Shown here: in pieces, positions 1 through 8,496 of the stretch
How the letters are laid out: each line of letters opens with the position of its first letter
Position numbering within the stretch: position 1 is the first letter of the stretch
From: Heyndrickxia sporothermodurans
GTDB taxonomy: Bacteria; Bacillota; Bacilli; Bacillales; Bacillaceae_C
Reading direction: 5' to 3' (one strand)
NCBI RefSeq assembly: GCF_016785185.1
Contig: NZ_JAEKDY010000045.1
Length of the DNA stretch: 26,309 bases
The notes under the pieces: model-generated
Seen by the model: only the letters and a program-made list of their open reading frames with translations
Told to the model about the DNA's origin: nothing
Databases searched by the model: none
Program-made: the position numbers and the translations under genes

Positions 1-127
1 TTTATATGCGTTGTTTGAATGGGGGCTTACTGGTCAACTACCATTATACAAGATTTGGGGAGGTACTTCTTTTTTTATCTCTTAAACCCCTTGATACACA
101 AGGGCTAAGAATTATGAAATTCATTCA
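1..127. repeat. Left copy of 127-bp terminal inverted repeat (probable IS end)
   Basis: Bases 1-127 are the exact reverse complement of 26183-26309. Identity stops at base 128 (g here, a in the other copy read in reverse complement). The repeat holds a 6-bp hairpin, CCCTTG/CAAGGG at 88-93 and 99-104. It also has ATTATA at 43-48, which reads TATAAT on the minus strand and points out of the window. An element end with an outward promoter-like box fits the 5' end of an insertion sequence whose transposase lies outside the window. No transposase coding sequence is visible, so I cannot name a family. Confidence 0.75.
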
Positions 128-1931
128 GTTAAATAAAAATAAAAAATTATATGATAAATACACAACACTTGCCGATCGTAACATTCGACAAAATGGCTAT
201 AATATTCACACAACAATCGATAAAAAAATCTATGATAAAATGCAAAAAGCAAAAGATGAATTTGATGGTTATGGACCAAATAAAACAGTAACAAAAGTAG
301 ATCCAAAAACCGGGGAAGAAAAATCAGTAACAGAACCCGTCCAAATCGGCGGAATATTAATTGAAAATAAAACGGGGAAAATATTAAGCTTTGTCGGCGG
401 CAGAGATTTTAAAAAAGAACAATTAAACCACGCTACGCAAGCAAGAAGGCCAAATGGTTCAACGATGAAGCCGCTTCTCGTTTACGCACCTGCGATGGAA
501 ATGGGTGTAACTGCACCTGGAACCGTGATTGCTGATTCAGATACAGGAATTAGGTCCGGTGGCAGAGCATGGCCGACCAATTATTCGGGAAGATATTACG
601 GGTTAGTAACGACCCGGGAGGCTTTAGCGAAATCACATAACGTCACTGCTGTCAAAGTATATCAGAGAACGATTAATCAAAAACCGGCAAAATATCTTAA
701 GAAAATGGGCTTTTCGGATTTAGTTCCCGGTGATTATGAAAACTTGGCGACCGCATTAGGTGGGCTTACTAATGGCGTCACTGTTGAAGAAAACGTTAAT
801 GCTTTTACAACCTTTGCAAATGATGGAAAATTTGTCGATGCTTATTTAATTGATAAAATTACAGACAAGAATGGCAAAGTAATATACAAGCATAAAACAA
901 AGCCTGTGAACGTATTTAGCAGTCAAACTACTTATCTTATGCTTGATATGATGCGCGATGTTTTCAGATATGGTACCGCTGCAAGTGTTCCTAGTATGCT
1001 TAAATTTTCTGCTGATTGGGCGGGAAAAACAGGAACAAGTAACGATTATAAAGATTCGTGGATCGTGGCATCGAATCCAAAGGTCACATTCGGAACTTGG
1101 ATTGGTTATGATACACCAAGCAGCTTAGAAGCTGTTGGTTATGGAGATTATAATATTAGAAACTATCGAATTTGGAGTAAATTAATCAATACTGCCTATG
1201 ATGTAAATCCGAAACTAATTGATCCGGACGATAGATTCAAAATGCCAAGTGGGATTGTTCAACGATCCTTTTGCGCAATATCTGGAATGCTTCCATCAAA
1301 AGGATGTGCCAATGCCGGGCTTGTAAAAACAGATTTATTTAATAGTAAATATGTGCCTACACAAACGGATAACAGTTTAATTCAAGGAAAATATGTTATC
1401 ATACATGGAAAAAAATATTTAGCACTTAATTCTACACCAGCAGAGTTTGCTCAATCAGGATTAATTTTAAACCCTGATTTTGTCAAAAAGTTATCTAATG
1501 GTAATATTGATCCCGGGCAATTGATACCACCAAATGATCCGCTATGGAAAAAGATTCTTGCACCACAAGATAAAATAAGTGATGACGGTAAAGCACCGGC
1601 ATCTATAAAACTGAATGCTTCGGGTAACAAGCTTGTTTGGCAAGGATCAAAAAGCCCAGATGTAATTGGTTATCGGATCTATAGCGGCGGTAAAAAAGTA
1701 GGCTCTATTCCAGCTGATAACAATTTGTCCTACTCTGTAGGAAATGGAAATTATTATGTTGTCGCAGTGGACATTGCCGGTAAACAATCAGGTCCATCAA
1801 ACGAAGTCAAAATTGGCGCCAACACATCCAAGGTTGAGAAGAAAAATAAAAGTAAAAACGAAAATACAAAAGAAGCAAAAGAAAAAGATAAAAATCGAAC
1901 GAAAGACAAGAATAACAAAAAGAAATCTTGA
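114..1931 (+). CDS. Class A penicillin-binding protein, 5'-truncated: transpeptidase half only
   Basis: C-terminal part of a bifunctional peptidoglycan synthase (PBP1A family) that cross-links stem peptides outside the membrane. All three transpeptidase motifs are present: STMK with the catalytic Ser at codon 459-461, SHN at 633-641, and KTG at 1026-1034. A fibronectin type III-like segment follows (about 1593-1815), then a Lys-rich tail typical of Bacillus PBP1-type proteins. The membrane anchor and glycosyltransferase (GT51) domain are absent. Homology appears to begin about base 128, exactly where the terminal repeat ends, in the linker between the two domains. The frame stays open back to base 6, but that part is repeat sequence. 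An ATG at 114 lies inside the repeat, in frame and 9 nt after AAGGG, so a 605-residue remnant could be made. Without an anchor it should be non-functional. Either the gene is disrupted by the element or the contig breaks there. Confidence 0.85.
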   Translation: MKFIQLNKNKKLYDKYTTLADRNIRQNGYNIHTTIDKKIYDKMQKAKDEFDGYGPNKTVTKVDPKTGEEKSVTEPVQIGGILIENKTGKILSFVGGRDFKKEQLNHATQARRPNGSTMKPLLVYAPAMEMGVTAPGTVIADSDTGIRSGGRAWPTNYSGRYYGLVTTREALAKSHNVTAVKVYQRTINQKPAKYLKKMGFSDLVPGDYENLATALGGLTNGVTVEENVNAFTTFANDGKFVDAYLIDKITDKNGKVIYKHKTKPVNVFSSQTTYLMLDMMRDVFRYGTAASVPSMLKFSADWAGKTGTSNDYKDSWIVASNPKVTFGTWIGYDTPSSLEAVGYGDYNIRNYRIWSKLINTAYDVNPKLIDPDDRFKMPSGIVQRSFCAISGMLPSKGCANAGLVKTDLFNSKYVPTQTDNSLIQGKYVIIHGKKYLALNSTPAEFAQSGLILNPDFVKKLSNGNIDPGQLIPPNDPLWKKILAPQDKISDDGKAPASIKLNASGNKLVWQGSKSPDVIGYRIYSGGKKVGSIPADNNLSYSVGNGNYYVVAVDIAGKQSGPSNEVKIGANTSKVEKKNKSKNENTKEAKEKDKNRTKDKNNKKKS

Positions 1932-1965
1932 TCAACCTTAAATTTTCTATATAATAAGCAATACA

Positions 1966-1992
1966 AAAGCCCGCATTCACGATGCGGGCTTT
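1966..1992. terminator. Bidirectional terminator between the PBP gene and acsA
   Basis: Perfect 11-bp stem, AAAGCCCGCAT (1966-1976) and ATGCGGGCTTT (1982-1992), with loop TCACG. A-rich and T-rich sides make it usable on both strands between the convergent PBP gene and acsA. Confidence 0.85.
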
Positions 1993-2031
1993 ATCTTGCT
2001 TATTATAAGGTACTTTTCTCTTTTCTTAGTT

Positions 2032-3750
2032 TTAATCTTCCATTGTTGACAAATCGCCTGCCGGTAAGTCTAATTCCCATGCTTTTAAGACTCTGCGCAT
2101 AATTTTTCCACTTCTTGTTTTTGGAAGTTTATCACGGAACTCGATTTCTCTCGGTGCTGCATGTGCAGCTAATCCTTTTTTCACAAATTGACGAATATCT
2201 TCCTTCAACTCATCCGTTTCCTCTACCCCATCTAATAATGCAACAAATGCTTTAATAATTTCCCCACGAACAGGGTCAGGTTTACCAATTACCCCTGCCT
2301 CAGCAATTGCCGGGTGTTCTAATAGTTTACTTTCCACTTCGAATGGGCCGACACGTTCTCCTGAAGTCATAATGACATCATCGACACGACCTTGGAACCA
2401 AAAATAACCATCCTCATCCATATACGCTGAATCACCCGACACATACCAGTCATTAGGTAAGAAATAGGAATCATATTTTGCCTGGTTATTCCAAATCGCA
2501 TACATCATTGACGGCCAACCTTTTTTAATAGCTAAATTTCCCATGCGATTTGGAGGCAATACATTCCCTTGGTCATCAACGATAGCCGCTTCCACTCCCG
2601 GAATTGGTTTCCCCATTGAACCGGGTTTGATTTCCATACATGGATAGTTACAAATTAAATGTGCACCCGTTTCCGTCATCCACCACGTATCATGAATGCG
2701 TTTATTAAAGACTTTCATTCCCCAGCGAATAACCTCGGGATTAAGTGGTTCTCCTACACTTAATATGTGACGCAAAGTATCTAAATTGAATTTCTTAATA
2801 ATCTCATCACCAGCACCCATTAGCATACGGAATGCGGTTGGTGCACTATACCAAACAGTTACTCCAAAATCCTCAATCGTTTTATACCAATCTTCAGGTT
2901 TAAAACGGCCGCCTACAACAACATTCGATGTTCCTGTTAACCAAGGGCCAAACATACCATAAGAAGTACCAGTAACCCAGCCCGGATCAGCCGTACACCA
3001 ATATACATCTTCCTCCTTTAAATCAAGGACCCATTTAGATGTTTGGTATTGTTGGATCATTGCATTATGAACATGTAATACCCCTTTAGGTTTGCCAGTT
3101 GAGCCAGAGGTGTAATGAAGAATTAGTCCATCTGTGCGATCCATCCATTCGATCTCTAAATCCTTTGAAGCTGTTTTTAAATGTTTTAGAAAATCTTTAT
3201 ATTTGTCATCTTCCTCAACGTCCGTACCTACGAGAAAGATTGTTTTTAAAGCAGGAAGCTGATCGACAGGAACACGTCCAACAAGTTCAGGAGTTGTTAC
3301 TAATACTTTTGCTTCACTATCTTCTAATCGATCTTTTACTGCTCCTTCCATAAATGCTTCAAATAAAGGGCCAACGATTGCTCCTACTTTAATGGCTCCT
3401 AATGCAGCGATATAGAGCTCGGGTGAACGCGGCATAAAAATAAATACTCTATCACCCTTTTCAACATTTCCAGTTGCTTTAAATACATTACCTGCTTTAT
3501 CTGAAAGCTCTTTTAACTCTTTAAATGTATATTTTTCATTTCTTGTTTCATTTCGAAAGTAGAGGGCTATTTTATTTTTTCGAAAAGTATTTGCATGTCT
3601 ATCAATTGCTTCATAAGCCATATTCACTTTTCCTGTTTCATACCAAAAAAAAGCCTTTTCTGCTTCCTTCCAATCGAAGTTATTATATGTATCCTCATAG
3701 CTTTGTAGATTATAATTTCCATTCACAGATGACAGCGTTCTCAATTCCAT
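2032..3750 (-). CDS. acsA: Acetyl-CoA synthetase
   Basis: Converts acetate, ATP and CoA to acetyl-CoA through an acetyl-AMP intermediate, in the cytosol, allowing acetate to be reused. It is a 572-residue ANL-superfamily adenylate-forming enzyme, the length I recall for B. subtilis AcsA. The phosphate-binding loop YTSGSTGKPKG is at residues 213-223. The C-terminal motif SGKIMRRVL places the conserved catalytic lysine at residue 549, the position acetylated by AcuA in B. subtilis. The start is the ATG at 3748-3750 behind AAGGGGGA. It is divergent from acuA, and the gap between them holds promoter candidates and a cre-like site. This pairing with acuABC makes the assignment firm. Confidence 0.96.
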   Translation of the reverse strand: MELRTLSSVNGNYNLQSYEDTYNNFDWKEAEKAFFWYETGKVNMAYEAIDRHANTFRKNKIALYFRNETRNEKYTFKELKELSDKAGNVFKATGNVEKGDRVFIFMPRSPELYIAALGAIKVGAIVGPLFEAFMEGAVKDRLEDSEAKVLVTTPELVGRVPVDQLPALKTIFLVGTDVEEDDKYKDFLKHLKTASKDLEIEWMDRTDGLILHYTSGSTGKPKGVLHVHNAMIQQYQTSKWVLDLKEEDVYWCTADPGWVTGTSYGMFGPWLTGTSNVVVGGRFKPEDWYKTIEDFGVTVWYSAPTAFRMLMGAGDEIIKKFNLDTLRHILSVGEPLNPEVIRWGMKVFNKRIHDTWWMTETGAHLICNYPCMEIKPGSMGKPIPGVEAAIVDDQGNVLPPNRMGNLAIKKGWPSMMYAIWNNQAKYDSYFLPNDWYVSGDSAYMDEDGYFWFQGRVDDVIMTSGERVGPFEVESKLLEHPAIAEAGVIGKPDPVRGEIIKAFVALLDGVEETDELKEDIRQFVKKGLAAHAAPREIEFRDKLPKTRSGKIMRRVLKAWELDLPAGDLSTMED

Positions 3751-3785
3751 TACAAGTCCCCCTTGTTAAAAAAATTCACACTATT

Positions 3786-3814
3786 ATTATAGTACAAAAT
3801 AAAAAAATTCACAA
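3786..3814 (-). promoter_or_regulatory. Candidate SigA promoter for acsA
   Basis: Minus strand: -35 TTGTGA (3809-3814), 17-bp spacer, -10 TATAAT (3786-3791). The -10 matches consensus in 6 of 6 positions and the -35 in 4 of 6. It lies about 35 bp upstream of the acsA start codon. Confidence 0.6.
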
Positions 3815-3875
3815 AAATTTTTTATTTTTATATATATTCCTATTGATTAATAGAGAGAAACTAGTTTTTGTCGTG

Positions 3876-3898
3876 TATAATGATTGTAAGCGCTTGAC
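3876..3898 (+). promoter_or_regulatory. cre-like site (CcpA operator) overlapping a -10 box upstream of acuA
   Basis: TATAAT at 3876-3881 is followed by TGTAAGCGCTTGAC at 3885-3898. That sequence matches 11 of 14 positions of the cre consensus TGWAANCGNTNWCA, including a perfect TGTAAGCG half. A cre overlapping the start region would allow CcpA repression of acuABC, and ccpA itself lies about 4 kb away in this window. The -35 for this -10 is weak, so the promoter is less certain than the cre. The site is about 70 bp upstream of the acsA -35. Confidence 0.55.
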
Positions 3899-3989
3899 TA
3901 TATAAAACTAACTTTTTAAATCCATCACAAACCCCCTTTTTGAAAAGTTATGTATAATTACTTTAGAAAAAAGTAATAGGAGTGGCAAA

Positions 3990-4622
3990 ATGGAGCATAA
4001 AAAAATTTATAATGCCATGGAGTTAAAGACAACGAAAGGAAACTTAATTATTGAAGGACCTATTCCTTCTGAGCAGCTGTCAAGCTTTGAATTTCATCAA
4101 GACTTAGTTGCCTTTCGTCCACCCGCACAACAACATAAAGCATTAATTGAAATTGCCGACTTACCAGAGGGACGAATTATTATCGCAAGAGAATTCAATA
4201 CAATCGTCGGATATGTTACTTTCCTCTACCCGGATCCTTTGGAGCGCTGGTCACAAGGAAAAATGGAAAATTTAATTGAACTTGGTGCTATTGAAGTTAT
4301 TCCGAAATTTAGGGGTTGTTCAGTTGGGAAAAGTTTATTAAAAGTATCGATGATGGATGATGCGATGGAGGATTATATTATAATAACAACTGAATATTAT
4401 TGGCATTGGGATTTAAAAGGAACAGGCTTAAATGTTTGGGAATATCGAAAGGTAATGGAAAAAATGATGGGAGCTGGAGGATTAAAATGGTTTGCAACAG
4501 ATGATCCGGAAATCAGTTCACATCCAGCCAACTGTTTAATGGTCAAAATAGGAAATAGAGTGGATAATGAATCTATTCAAAAATTCGACCAATTACGATT
4601 CATGAATCGATTTATGTACTAG
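3990..4622 (+). CDS. acuA: Protein acetyltransferase acting on AcsA (GNAT family)
   Basis: GNAT-family N-acetyltransferase that in B. subtilis acetylates the catalytic lysine of acetyl-CoA synthetase and switches it off. The protein is 210 residues, the same length I recall for B. subtilis AcuA. The acetyl-CoA binding segment is visible at about residues 98-120 (IELGAIEVIPKFRGCSVGKS), with the usual RGxxxGK-like turn. The start ATG at 3990 follows AGGAG. It is the first gene of acuABC, 49 nt ahead of acuB, and is transcribed away from its substrate gene acsA. Confidence 0.93.
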   Translation: MEHKKIYNAMELKTTKGNLIIEGPIPSEQLSSFEFHQDLVAFRPPAQQHKALIEIADLPEGRIIIAREFNTIVGYVTFLYPDPLERWSQGKMENLIELGAIEVIPKFRGCSVGKSLLKVSMMDDAMEDYIIITTEYYWHWDLKGTGLNVWEYRKVMEKMMGAGGLKWFATDDPEISSHPANCLMVKIGNRVDNESIQKFDQLRFMNRFMY

Positions 4623-4671
4623 ATTCAAAGTTACGCAGTCGGGATTAGTTACTTATTAGGAGTTGAGTTCT

Positions 4672-5322
4672 GTGATTATTGAAGAAGCAATGAAGACAGA
4701 TGTTATCACGTTACATGCTGAAGATACTATTCATTCAGCTCTATTATTGATGAGAAAACAGAAAATCCGCCATATTCCGATCGTTGATGAACATGAACAA
4801 TTAGTCGGCCTAATTACCGAAAGGGACATCAAGGATGCGACACCATCACCTTTATTCAAAAAAGATCAACTCGAAAAAGAACTGAATTTCCCCATCGGCG
4901 ATATAATGAAAACCGATGTGATAACGGGGCATCCATTAGATTTTGTTGAAGAAGTGGCAGGCATTTTTTATGAACATAGAATTGGTTGTCTACCAATCGT
5001 TCAAAATAAAAAAATCGTCGGGATTATAACAAGTACTGACTTGCTCCGAACAATGGTGGAATTGACAGGTGTGAACCAACCCGGTTCACAAATTGAAATT
5101 AAAGTTCCCAATCGCACGGGAATTCTCAATGAAATAACAGCCATTTTCAGTGAAATGCATGTAAATGTTCATAGTGTTCTTGTTTATCCGGATAAGAAAG
5201 ACGCACAATCAAAAATATTAGTATTTCGGATTCAAACAATGAATCCTATTCGAGTTATTCAGCATCTTAACGAAAAAGGACATATTGTATTATGGCCGAA
5301 TATGCCGGGTATGTCAGTATGA
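4672..5322 (+). CDS. acuB: AcuB, CBS-pair and ACT domain protein
   Basis: Second gene of the acetoin/acetate utilisation operon. Two CBS repeats (about residues 1-60 and 75-130) precede an ACT-like ligand-binding domain (about 140-205). This suggests an adenylate- or metabolite-sensing regulator; its biochemical role is not settled in the family. I chose GTG at 4672 because AGGAG (4658-4662) lies 9 nt upstream and the product then begins MIIEEAMK, like the B. subtilis protein. The in-frame TTG at 4663 directly abuts the ribosome binding site. The product is 216 residues. The last codons overlap the acuC start in the sequence ATGA, so the two are probably translationally coupled. Confidence 0.92.
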   Translation: MIIEEAMKTDVITLHAEDTIHSALLLMRKQKIRHIPIVDEHEQLVGLITERDIKDATPSPLFKKDQLEKELNFPIGDIMKTDVITGHPLDFVEEVAGIFYEHRIGCLPIVQNKKIVGIITSTDLLRTMVELTGVNQPGSQIEIKVPNRTGILNEITAIFSEMHVNVHSVLVYPDKKDAQSKILVFRIQTMNPIRVIQHLNEKGHIVLWPNMPGMSV

Positions 5323-6497
5323 AAGATGCGGTTTTTATTTATTCGGATGAACTACTTTCTTATCGCTTTTCAAAAGAACATCCATTTAACCAATTTCGCC
5401 TTACATTAACACTTGATCTTTTAAAAGAATTAAACGTTATTCATAAAGATGATATTGTTAAACCTAGAATGGCAACCGATGAGGAACTTCAATTGATTCA
5501 CGATCCAGCCTATATTGCCGCTGTAAAAAGTGCGGGCGAAGGGCATTTGGCGGAAGATATAGCTGAAAATTATGGATTAGGAACAGAAGATACACCGATG
5601 TTCCCCGGGATGCATGAAGCAAGTGCGCTGTTAGTTGGAGGTACACTTACCGCAGTGGATTATGTAATGACGGGGCAGGCGTCACATGCATTACATTTAG
5701 GCGGAGGGCTGCATCATGGATTTAGAGGCAAAGCTTCCGGCTTCTGTGTGTATAATGATAGCTCCGTTGCGATAAAATATATACAAGAAAAATATCATGC
5801 TAGAGTTCTTTATATAGATACAGATGCCCATCACGGTGATGGGGTGCAATGGTCATTTTATGATGATAATAACGTATGCACTTTCTCCATTCATGAAACA
5901 GGTCGGTATTTATTTCCTGGGACAGGCAATGTCAATGAGTGGGGAAATGGAATAGGCTATGGGTATTCATTTAACATTCCCATTGATGCATTTACAGAAG
6001 ATGAGTCATGGCTTCAATGCTTTACAACGACAATTAAAGAAGTAGCGGCTTATTTTAAACCCGATGTTATATTAACGCAAAATGGTGCGGATGCTCATTA
6101 TTATGATCCATTGACGCATTTATCTGCTTCAATTAATATTTATCGTGAAATACCAAAAATTGCTCATGAACTTGCACATCAATATTGTGACGGGAAATGG
6201 ATAGCTGTTGGAGGCGGCGGGTATGATATTTGGCGGGTCGTCCCGCGAGCATGGTCGATGATTTGGCTAGAAATGATTAATCATCCCCCACTTTCAGGGA
6301 AACTGCCCGATTCATGGATAAACAAATGGAAAACGAAGGCTCCTATTCCTATTGCCACTACTTGGGAAGATCCACAAGATCTTTATAAGCCAATCCCAAG
6401 AAAACAAGAAATAACTGAAAAAAATTTCAAAACAGCAGAAAGGGTCCTTCATTTTTTACAACAACAAAATACGCAAAAAAATAGTCCCCTAATATAA
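5319..6497 (+). CDS. acuC: AcuC, zinc-dependent protein deacetylase (class I HDAC-like)
   Basis: Arginase/deacetylase-fold enzyme that removes the acetyl group AcuA places on AcsA, without needing NAD. The active site is complete: tandem His 132-133 (LHHG), zinc ligands D169 and H171 in DTDAHHGDG, D258 in GADAH, and the transition-state Tyr302 in GGGYD. The start ATG at 5319 overlaps the acuB stop by 4 nt (ATGA), and the product begins MKDAVFIYS as in B. subtilis. It has 392 residues. An upstream in-frame ATG at 5292 lies inside acuB and would add nine unrelated residues. It is the last gene of the operon, and its stop lies inside a terminator hairpin. Confidence 0.95.
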   Translation: MKDAVFIYSDELLSYRFSKEHPFNQFRLTLTLDLLKELNVIHKDDIVKPRMATDEELQLIHDPAYIAAVKSAGEGHLAEDIAENYGLGTEDTPMFPGMHEASALLVGGTLTAVDYVMTGQASHALHLGGGLHHGFRGKASGFCVYNDSSVAIKYIQEKYHARVLYIDTDAHHGDGVQWSFYDDNNVCTFSIHETGRYLFPGTGNVNEWGNGIGYGYSFNIPIDAFTEDESWLQCFTTTIKEVAAYFKPDVILTQNGADAHYYDPLTHLSASINIYREIPKIAHELAHQYCDGKWIAVGGGGYDIWRVVPRAWSMIWLEMINHPPLSGKLPDSWINKWKTKAPIPIATTWEDPQDLYKPIPRKQEITEKNFKTAERVLHFLQQQNTQKNSPLI

Positions 6498-6520
6498 AAA
6501 GGAGGACTATTTTTTTGCGT
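6471..6520. terminator. Long bidirectional terminator between acuC and the signal peptidase gene
   Basis: Perfect 17-bp stem, ACGCAAAAAAATAGTCC (6471-6487) with GGACTATTTTTTTGCGT (6504-6520), and a 16-nt loop. The left arm is inside the acuC coding sequence and the stop codon is in the loop. The right arm ends 1 bp before the stop codon of the convergent gene. Confidence 0.85.
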
Positions 6521-6521
6521 A

Positions 6522-7070
6522 TTATTTAAAAAACTTTATTTCATTAAACGGCCAAAAACGCATCTTCACTTTCCCTACGACAGAGTCCATTGGGATGACG
6601 CCAAATATCCGACTATCTTTACTAACTAATCGATTATCACCTAGTACATATAAATAGCCTTTAGGCACTTCCTTTTTTCCAATCTGATCTTCTAAAGTAA
6701 AGTCCTCTGTTAATTTTTGCGATGCTGGTAAGTCTTCTTTGTTTGCTTTCAAATACGGTTCCTTATATGCTTTTCCATTAATATATAAAACATCATTTTT
6801 CATTTCTATATGGTCACCTGGTAGACCGATGACTCTTTTTACATAATGTTCATCTGCATCAGGCGCCTGAAAAACAATTTCATCGAATCTTTTAATATCA
6901 CTAAGCTTACTTACGATAATTCGATTGCCATCTTGTAAATTCGGCATCATCGATTGACCTACAACAATAGATGGTGTAAAAACAAAATACCGGACAATAA
7001 ACACAATAACTGCGGCAAGTAAAATCGATTTAATCCATGAATAAAGTTCTTTCTTCGCCTTATTCCCCAA
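6522..7070 (-). CDS. sip: Type I signal peptidase
   Basis: Membrane-bound Ser/Lys protease that removes signal peptides from exported proteins on the outer face of the membrane. One N-terminal transmembrane segment spans about residues 14-33. The catalytic Ser40 lies in GQSMMPNL and the general-base Lys78 in YVKRVIGLPGD. Box E, GDNRLVSKDSR, follows. At 182 residues it is the size of the B. subtilis SipS/SipT class. The only sensible start is TTG at 7068-7070 behind AAGGAAG; no ATG or GTG in frame fits. In B. subtilis I recall the stator pair motPS between acuC and ccpA instead, so this location differs. I cannot say which sip paralogue it matches. Confidence 0.92.
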   Translation of the reverse strand: MGNKAKKELYSWIKSILLAAVIVFIVRYFVFTPSIVVGQSMMPNLQDGNRIIVSKLSDIKRFDEIVFQAPDADEHYVKRVIGLPGDHIEMKNDVLYINGKAYKEPYLKANKEDLPASQKLTEDFTLEDQIGKKEVPKGYLYVLGDNRLVSKDSRIFGVIPMDSVVGKVKMRFWPFNEIKFFK

Positions 7071-7128
7071 AATTAGTCACTTCCTTCTTGAAATCAAACA
7101 AAAGAGATTGTCTATTTCACTGCACTTT

Positions 7129-7158
7129 TTTATATTAAGATTATCAGAAATAGATCAA
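7129..7158 (-). promoter_or_regulatory. Candidate SigA promoter for the signal peptidase gene
   Basis: Minus strand: -35 TTGATC (7153-7158), 18-bp spacer, -10 TATAAA (7129-7134). It lies about 60 bp upstream of the TTG start and downstream of the ccpA terminator, so the gene is probably transcribed on its own. Confidence 0.45.
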
Positions 7159-7193
7159 GGTGGCAATTTGGATTTTTTTAATCATATTCTAAT

Positions 7194-7238
7194 AAAAAAA
7201 TAACTGCAAATTGATAAACCATTAGCAGTTATTTTTTT
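7194..7238 (-). terminator. Terminator of ccpA
   Basis: Perfect 14-bp stem, AAAAAAATAACTGC (7194-7207) with GCAGTTATTTTTTT (7225-7238), and a 17-nt loop. It sits 12 bp past the ccpA stop codon. Confidence 0.85.
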
Positions 7239-7249
7239 GATATTCAAAT

Positions 7250-8248
7250 TTATTTAGTAGAATCCCTATGTTCGATTCGATGTGGAAGAATCACAATATT
7301 CTCAGAAACCTTCTCTTTGTTCATATATTTAGTTAACAGACGCATGGCTACTGCACCTATGTCGTAAAGCGGCTGAACAACAGAAGTCAGCTGTGGACGA
7401 ACCATTTGTGCTAATTTTGTATTATCTGAAGTTATGATTTCCACTTGTTCAGGAATGATAAGACCCGAATCTTGTGCCCCGTGGATAACTCCCAAAGCCA
7501 TTTCATCATTTCCAACATATATTGCAGTTGGTCTTTCCGGTAACGTATTTAATTTCTGCCAAGCTTCAATTCCAGAGTCATATGTGTAGTCGCCTTCAAT
7601 CACATATTCCTCATTAAAAGGAATTCCAGCTTTACTAAGCGCTTCCTTATATCCTTCTAATTTTTGTTCTTTATTAATAGGGTTATGCAATGGACCTACA
7701 ACAAATGCTATATGCTTATGTCCTTTTTCAATAAATTCAGTTGTCGCATCAAAAGCTGCCTCTTTATAATTGATATTAACGGAAGGGATTTTATTGAATG
7801 GCTCGATTGAGCCCGCTAAAACAATTGGAACAGGTGATCGTTCAAATTCAGTCACATGCTCTTCTGAAATATTTCCACTCATAAACACAATTCCATCCAC
7901 TTGTTTTCCCAGCATCGTATTTAATAAATGTAATTCTTTTTCCTTATTTTGATCAGAGTTGCTCAAAATAATATTGTATTTATACATCGTTGCAATATCT
8001 TCAATTCCTCTAGCTAACTCAGCAAAGAAAATATTTGAAATATCGGGAATAATTACCCCAACTGTTGTGGTCTTCTTACTAGCTAGACCTCGTGCAACTG
8101 CATTTGGACGGTATCCTAGTCTTTCTATTACTTCTACAACTTTTTTTCTAGTAGCAGGTTTAACATTTGGATTTCCATTTACCACCCTAGACACGGTGGC
8201 CATAGAAACATTAGCTTCCCGTGCTACATCATAAATTGTTATATTCAT
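7250..8248 (-). CDS. ccpA: Catabolite control protein A
   Basis: LacI/GalR-family global regulator of carbon catabolite control. With HPr-Ser46-P or Crh it binds cre sites. The N-terminal helix-turn-helix and hinge (ITIYDVAREANVSMATVSRV, then VARGLASKK) are almost identical to B. subtilis CcpA. The periplasmic-binding-protein-like core follows, with the VRPQLTSVVQP motif near the C-terminus. I use the ATG at 8246-8248, giving MNITIYDVAR and 332 residues, because this matches the family start. A TTG six codons upstream overlaps the only ribosome binding site. GGAG lies 12 nt upstream of the chosen ATG, a rather long spacing that may limit expression. A terminator separates it from the upstream aroG-type gene, so it probably has its own promoter in 8249-8460, where I found no convincing boxes. 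Confidence 0.96.
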   Translation of the reverse strand: MNITIYDVAREANVSMATVSRVVNGNPNVKPATRKKVVEVIERLGYRPNAVARGLASKKTTTVGVIIPDISNIFFAELARGIEDIATMYKYNIILSNSDQNKEKELHLLNTMLGKQVDGIVFMSGNISEEHVTEFERSPVPIVLAGSIEPFNKIPSVNINYKEAAFDATTEFIEKGHKHIAFVVGPLHNPINKEQKLEGYKEALSKAGIPFNEEYVIEGDYTYDSGIEAWQKLNTLPERPTAIYVGNDEMALGVIHGAQDSGLIIPEQVEIITSDNTKLAQMVRPQLTSVVQPLYDIGAVAMRLLTKYMNKEKVSENIVILPHRIEHRDSTK

Positions 8249-8466
8249 GCCATATTCACGCTCCAATATTTACACTATACATTGATAGTTTTTAACAGTA
8301 ATCATAATTCTAATCATTTATTTTAAACGAATTGAAAAAATCTATTATAATCATACGATAGACTGATATATCATGCAATGAATAACACCAATTTGACAAT
8401 TTTTAAATATATTCAAAAGTATTAGATAGGATTCTTGTTTAGCCTCTTGAGCCGGACAGCTATGAA

Positions 8467-8496
8467 AAAAGCCTTCTAAAAAATTAGAAGACTTTT
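8467..8496 (-). terminator. Terminator of the DAHP synthase gene
   Basis: 13-bp stem, AAAAGCCTTCTAA (8467-8479) with TTAGAAGACTTTT (8484-8496). One position is C/A on the plus strand but becomes a G-U pair in minus-strand RNA, so the hairpin is built for minus-strand transcripts. The stop codon of the gene lies inside the stem. Confidence 0.75.

Noticed and set aside
3525..3905. 126-codon plus-strand frame overlapping the acsA start and upstream gap
   Set aside because: Antisense to acsA, very Phe/Leu/Tyr-rich from AT-rich sequence, and no ribosome binding site.
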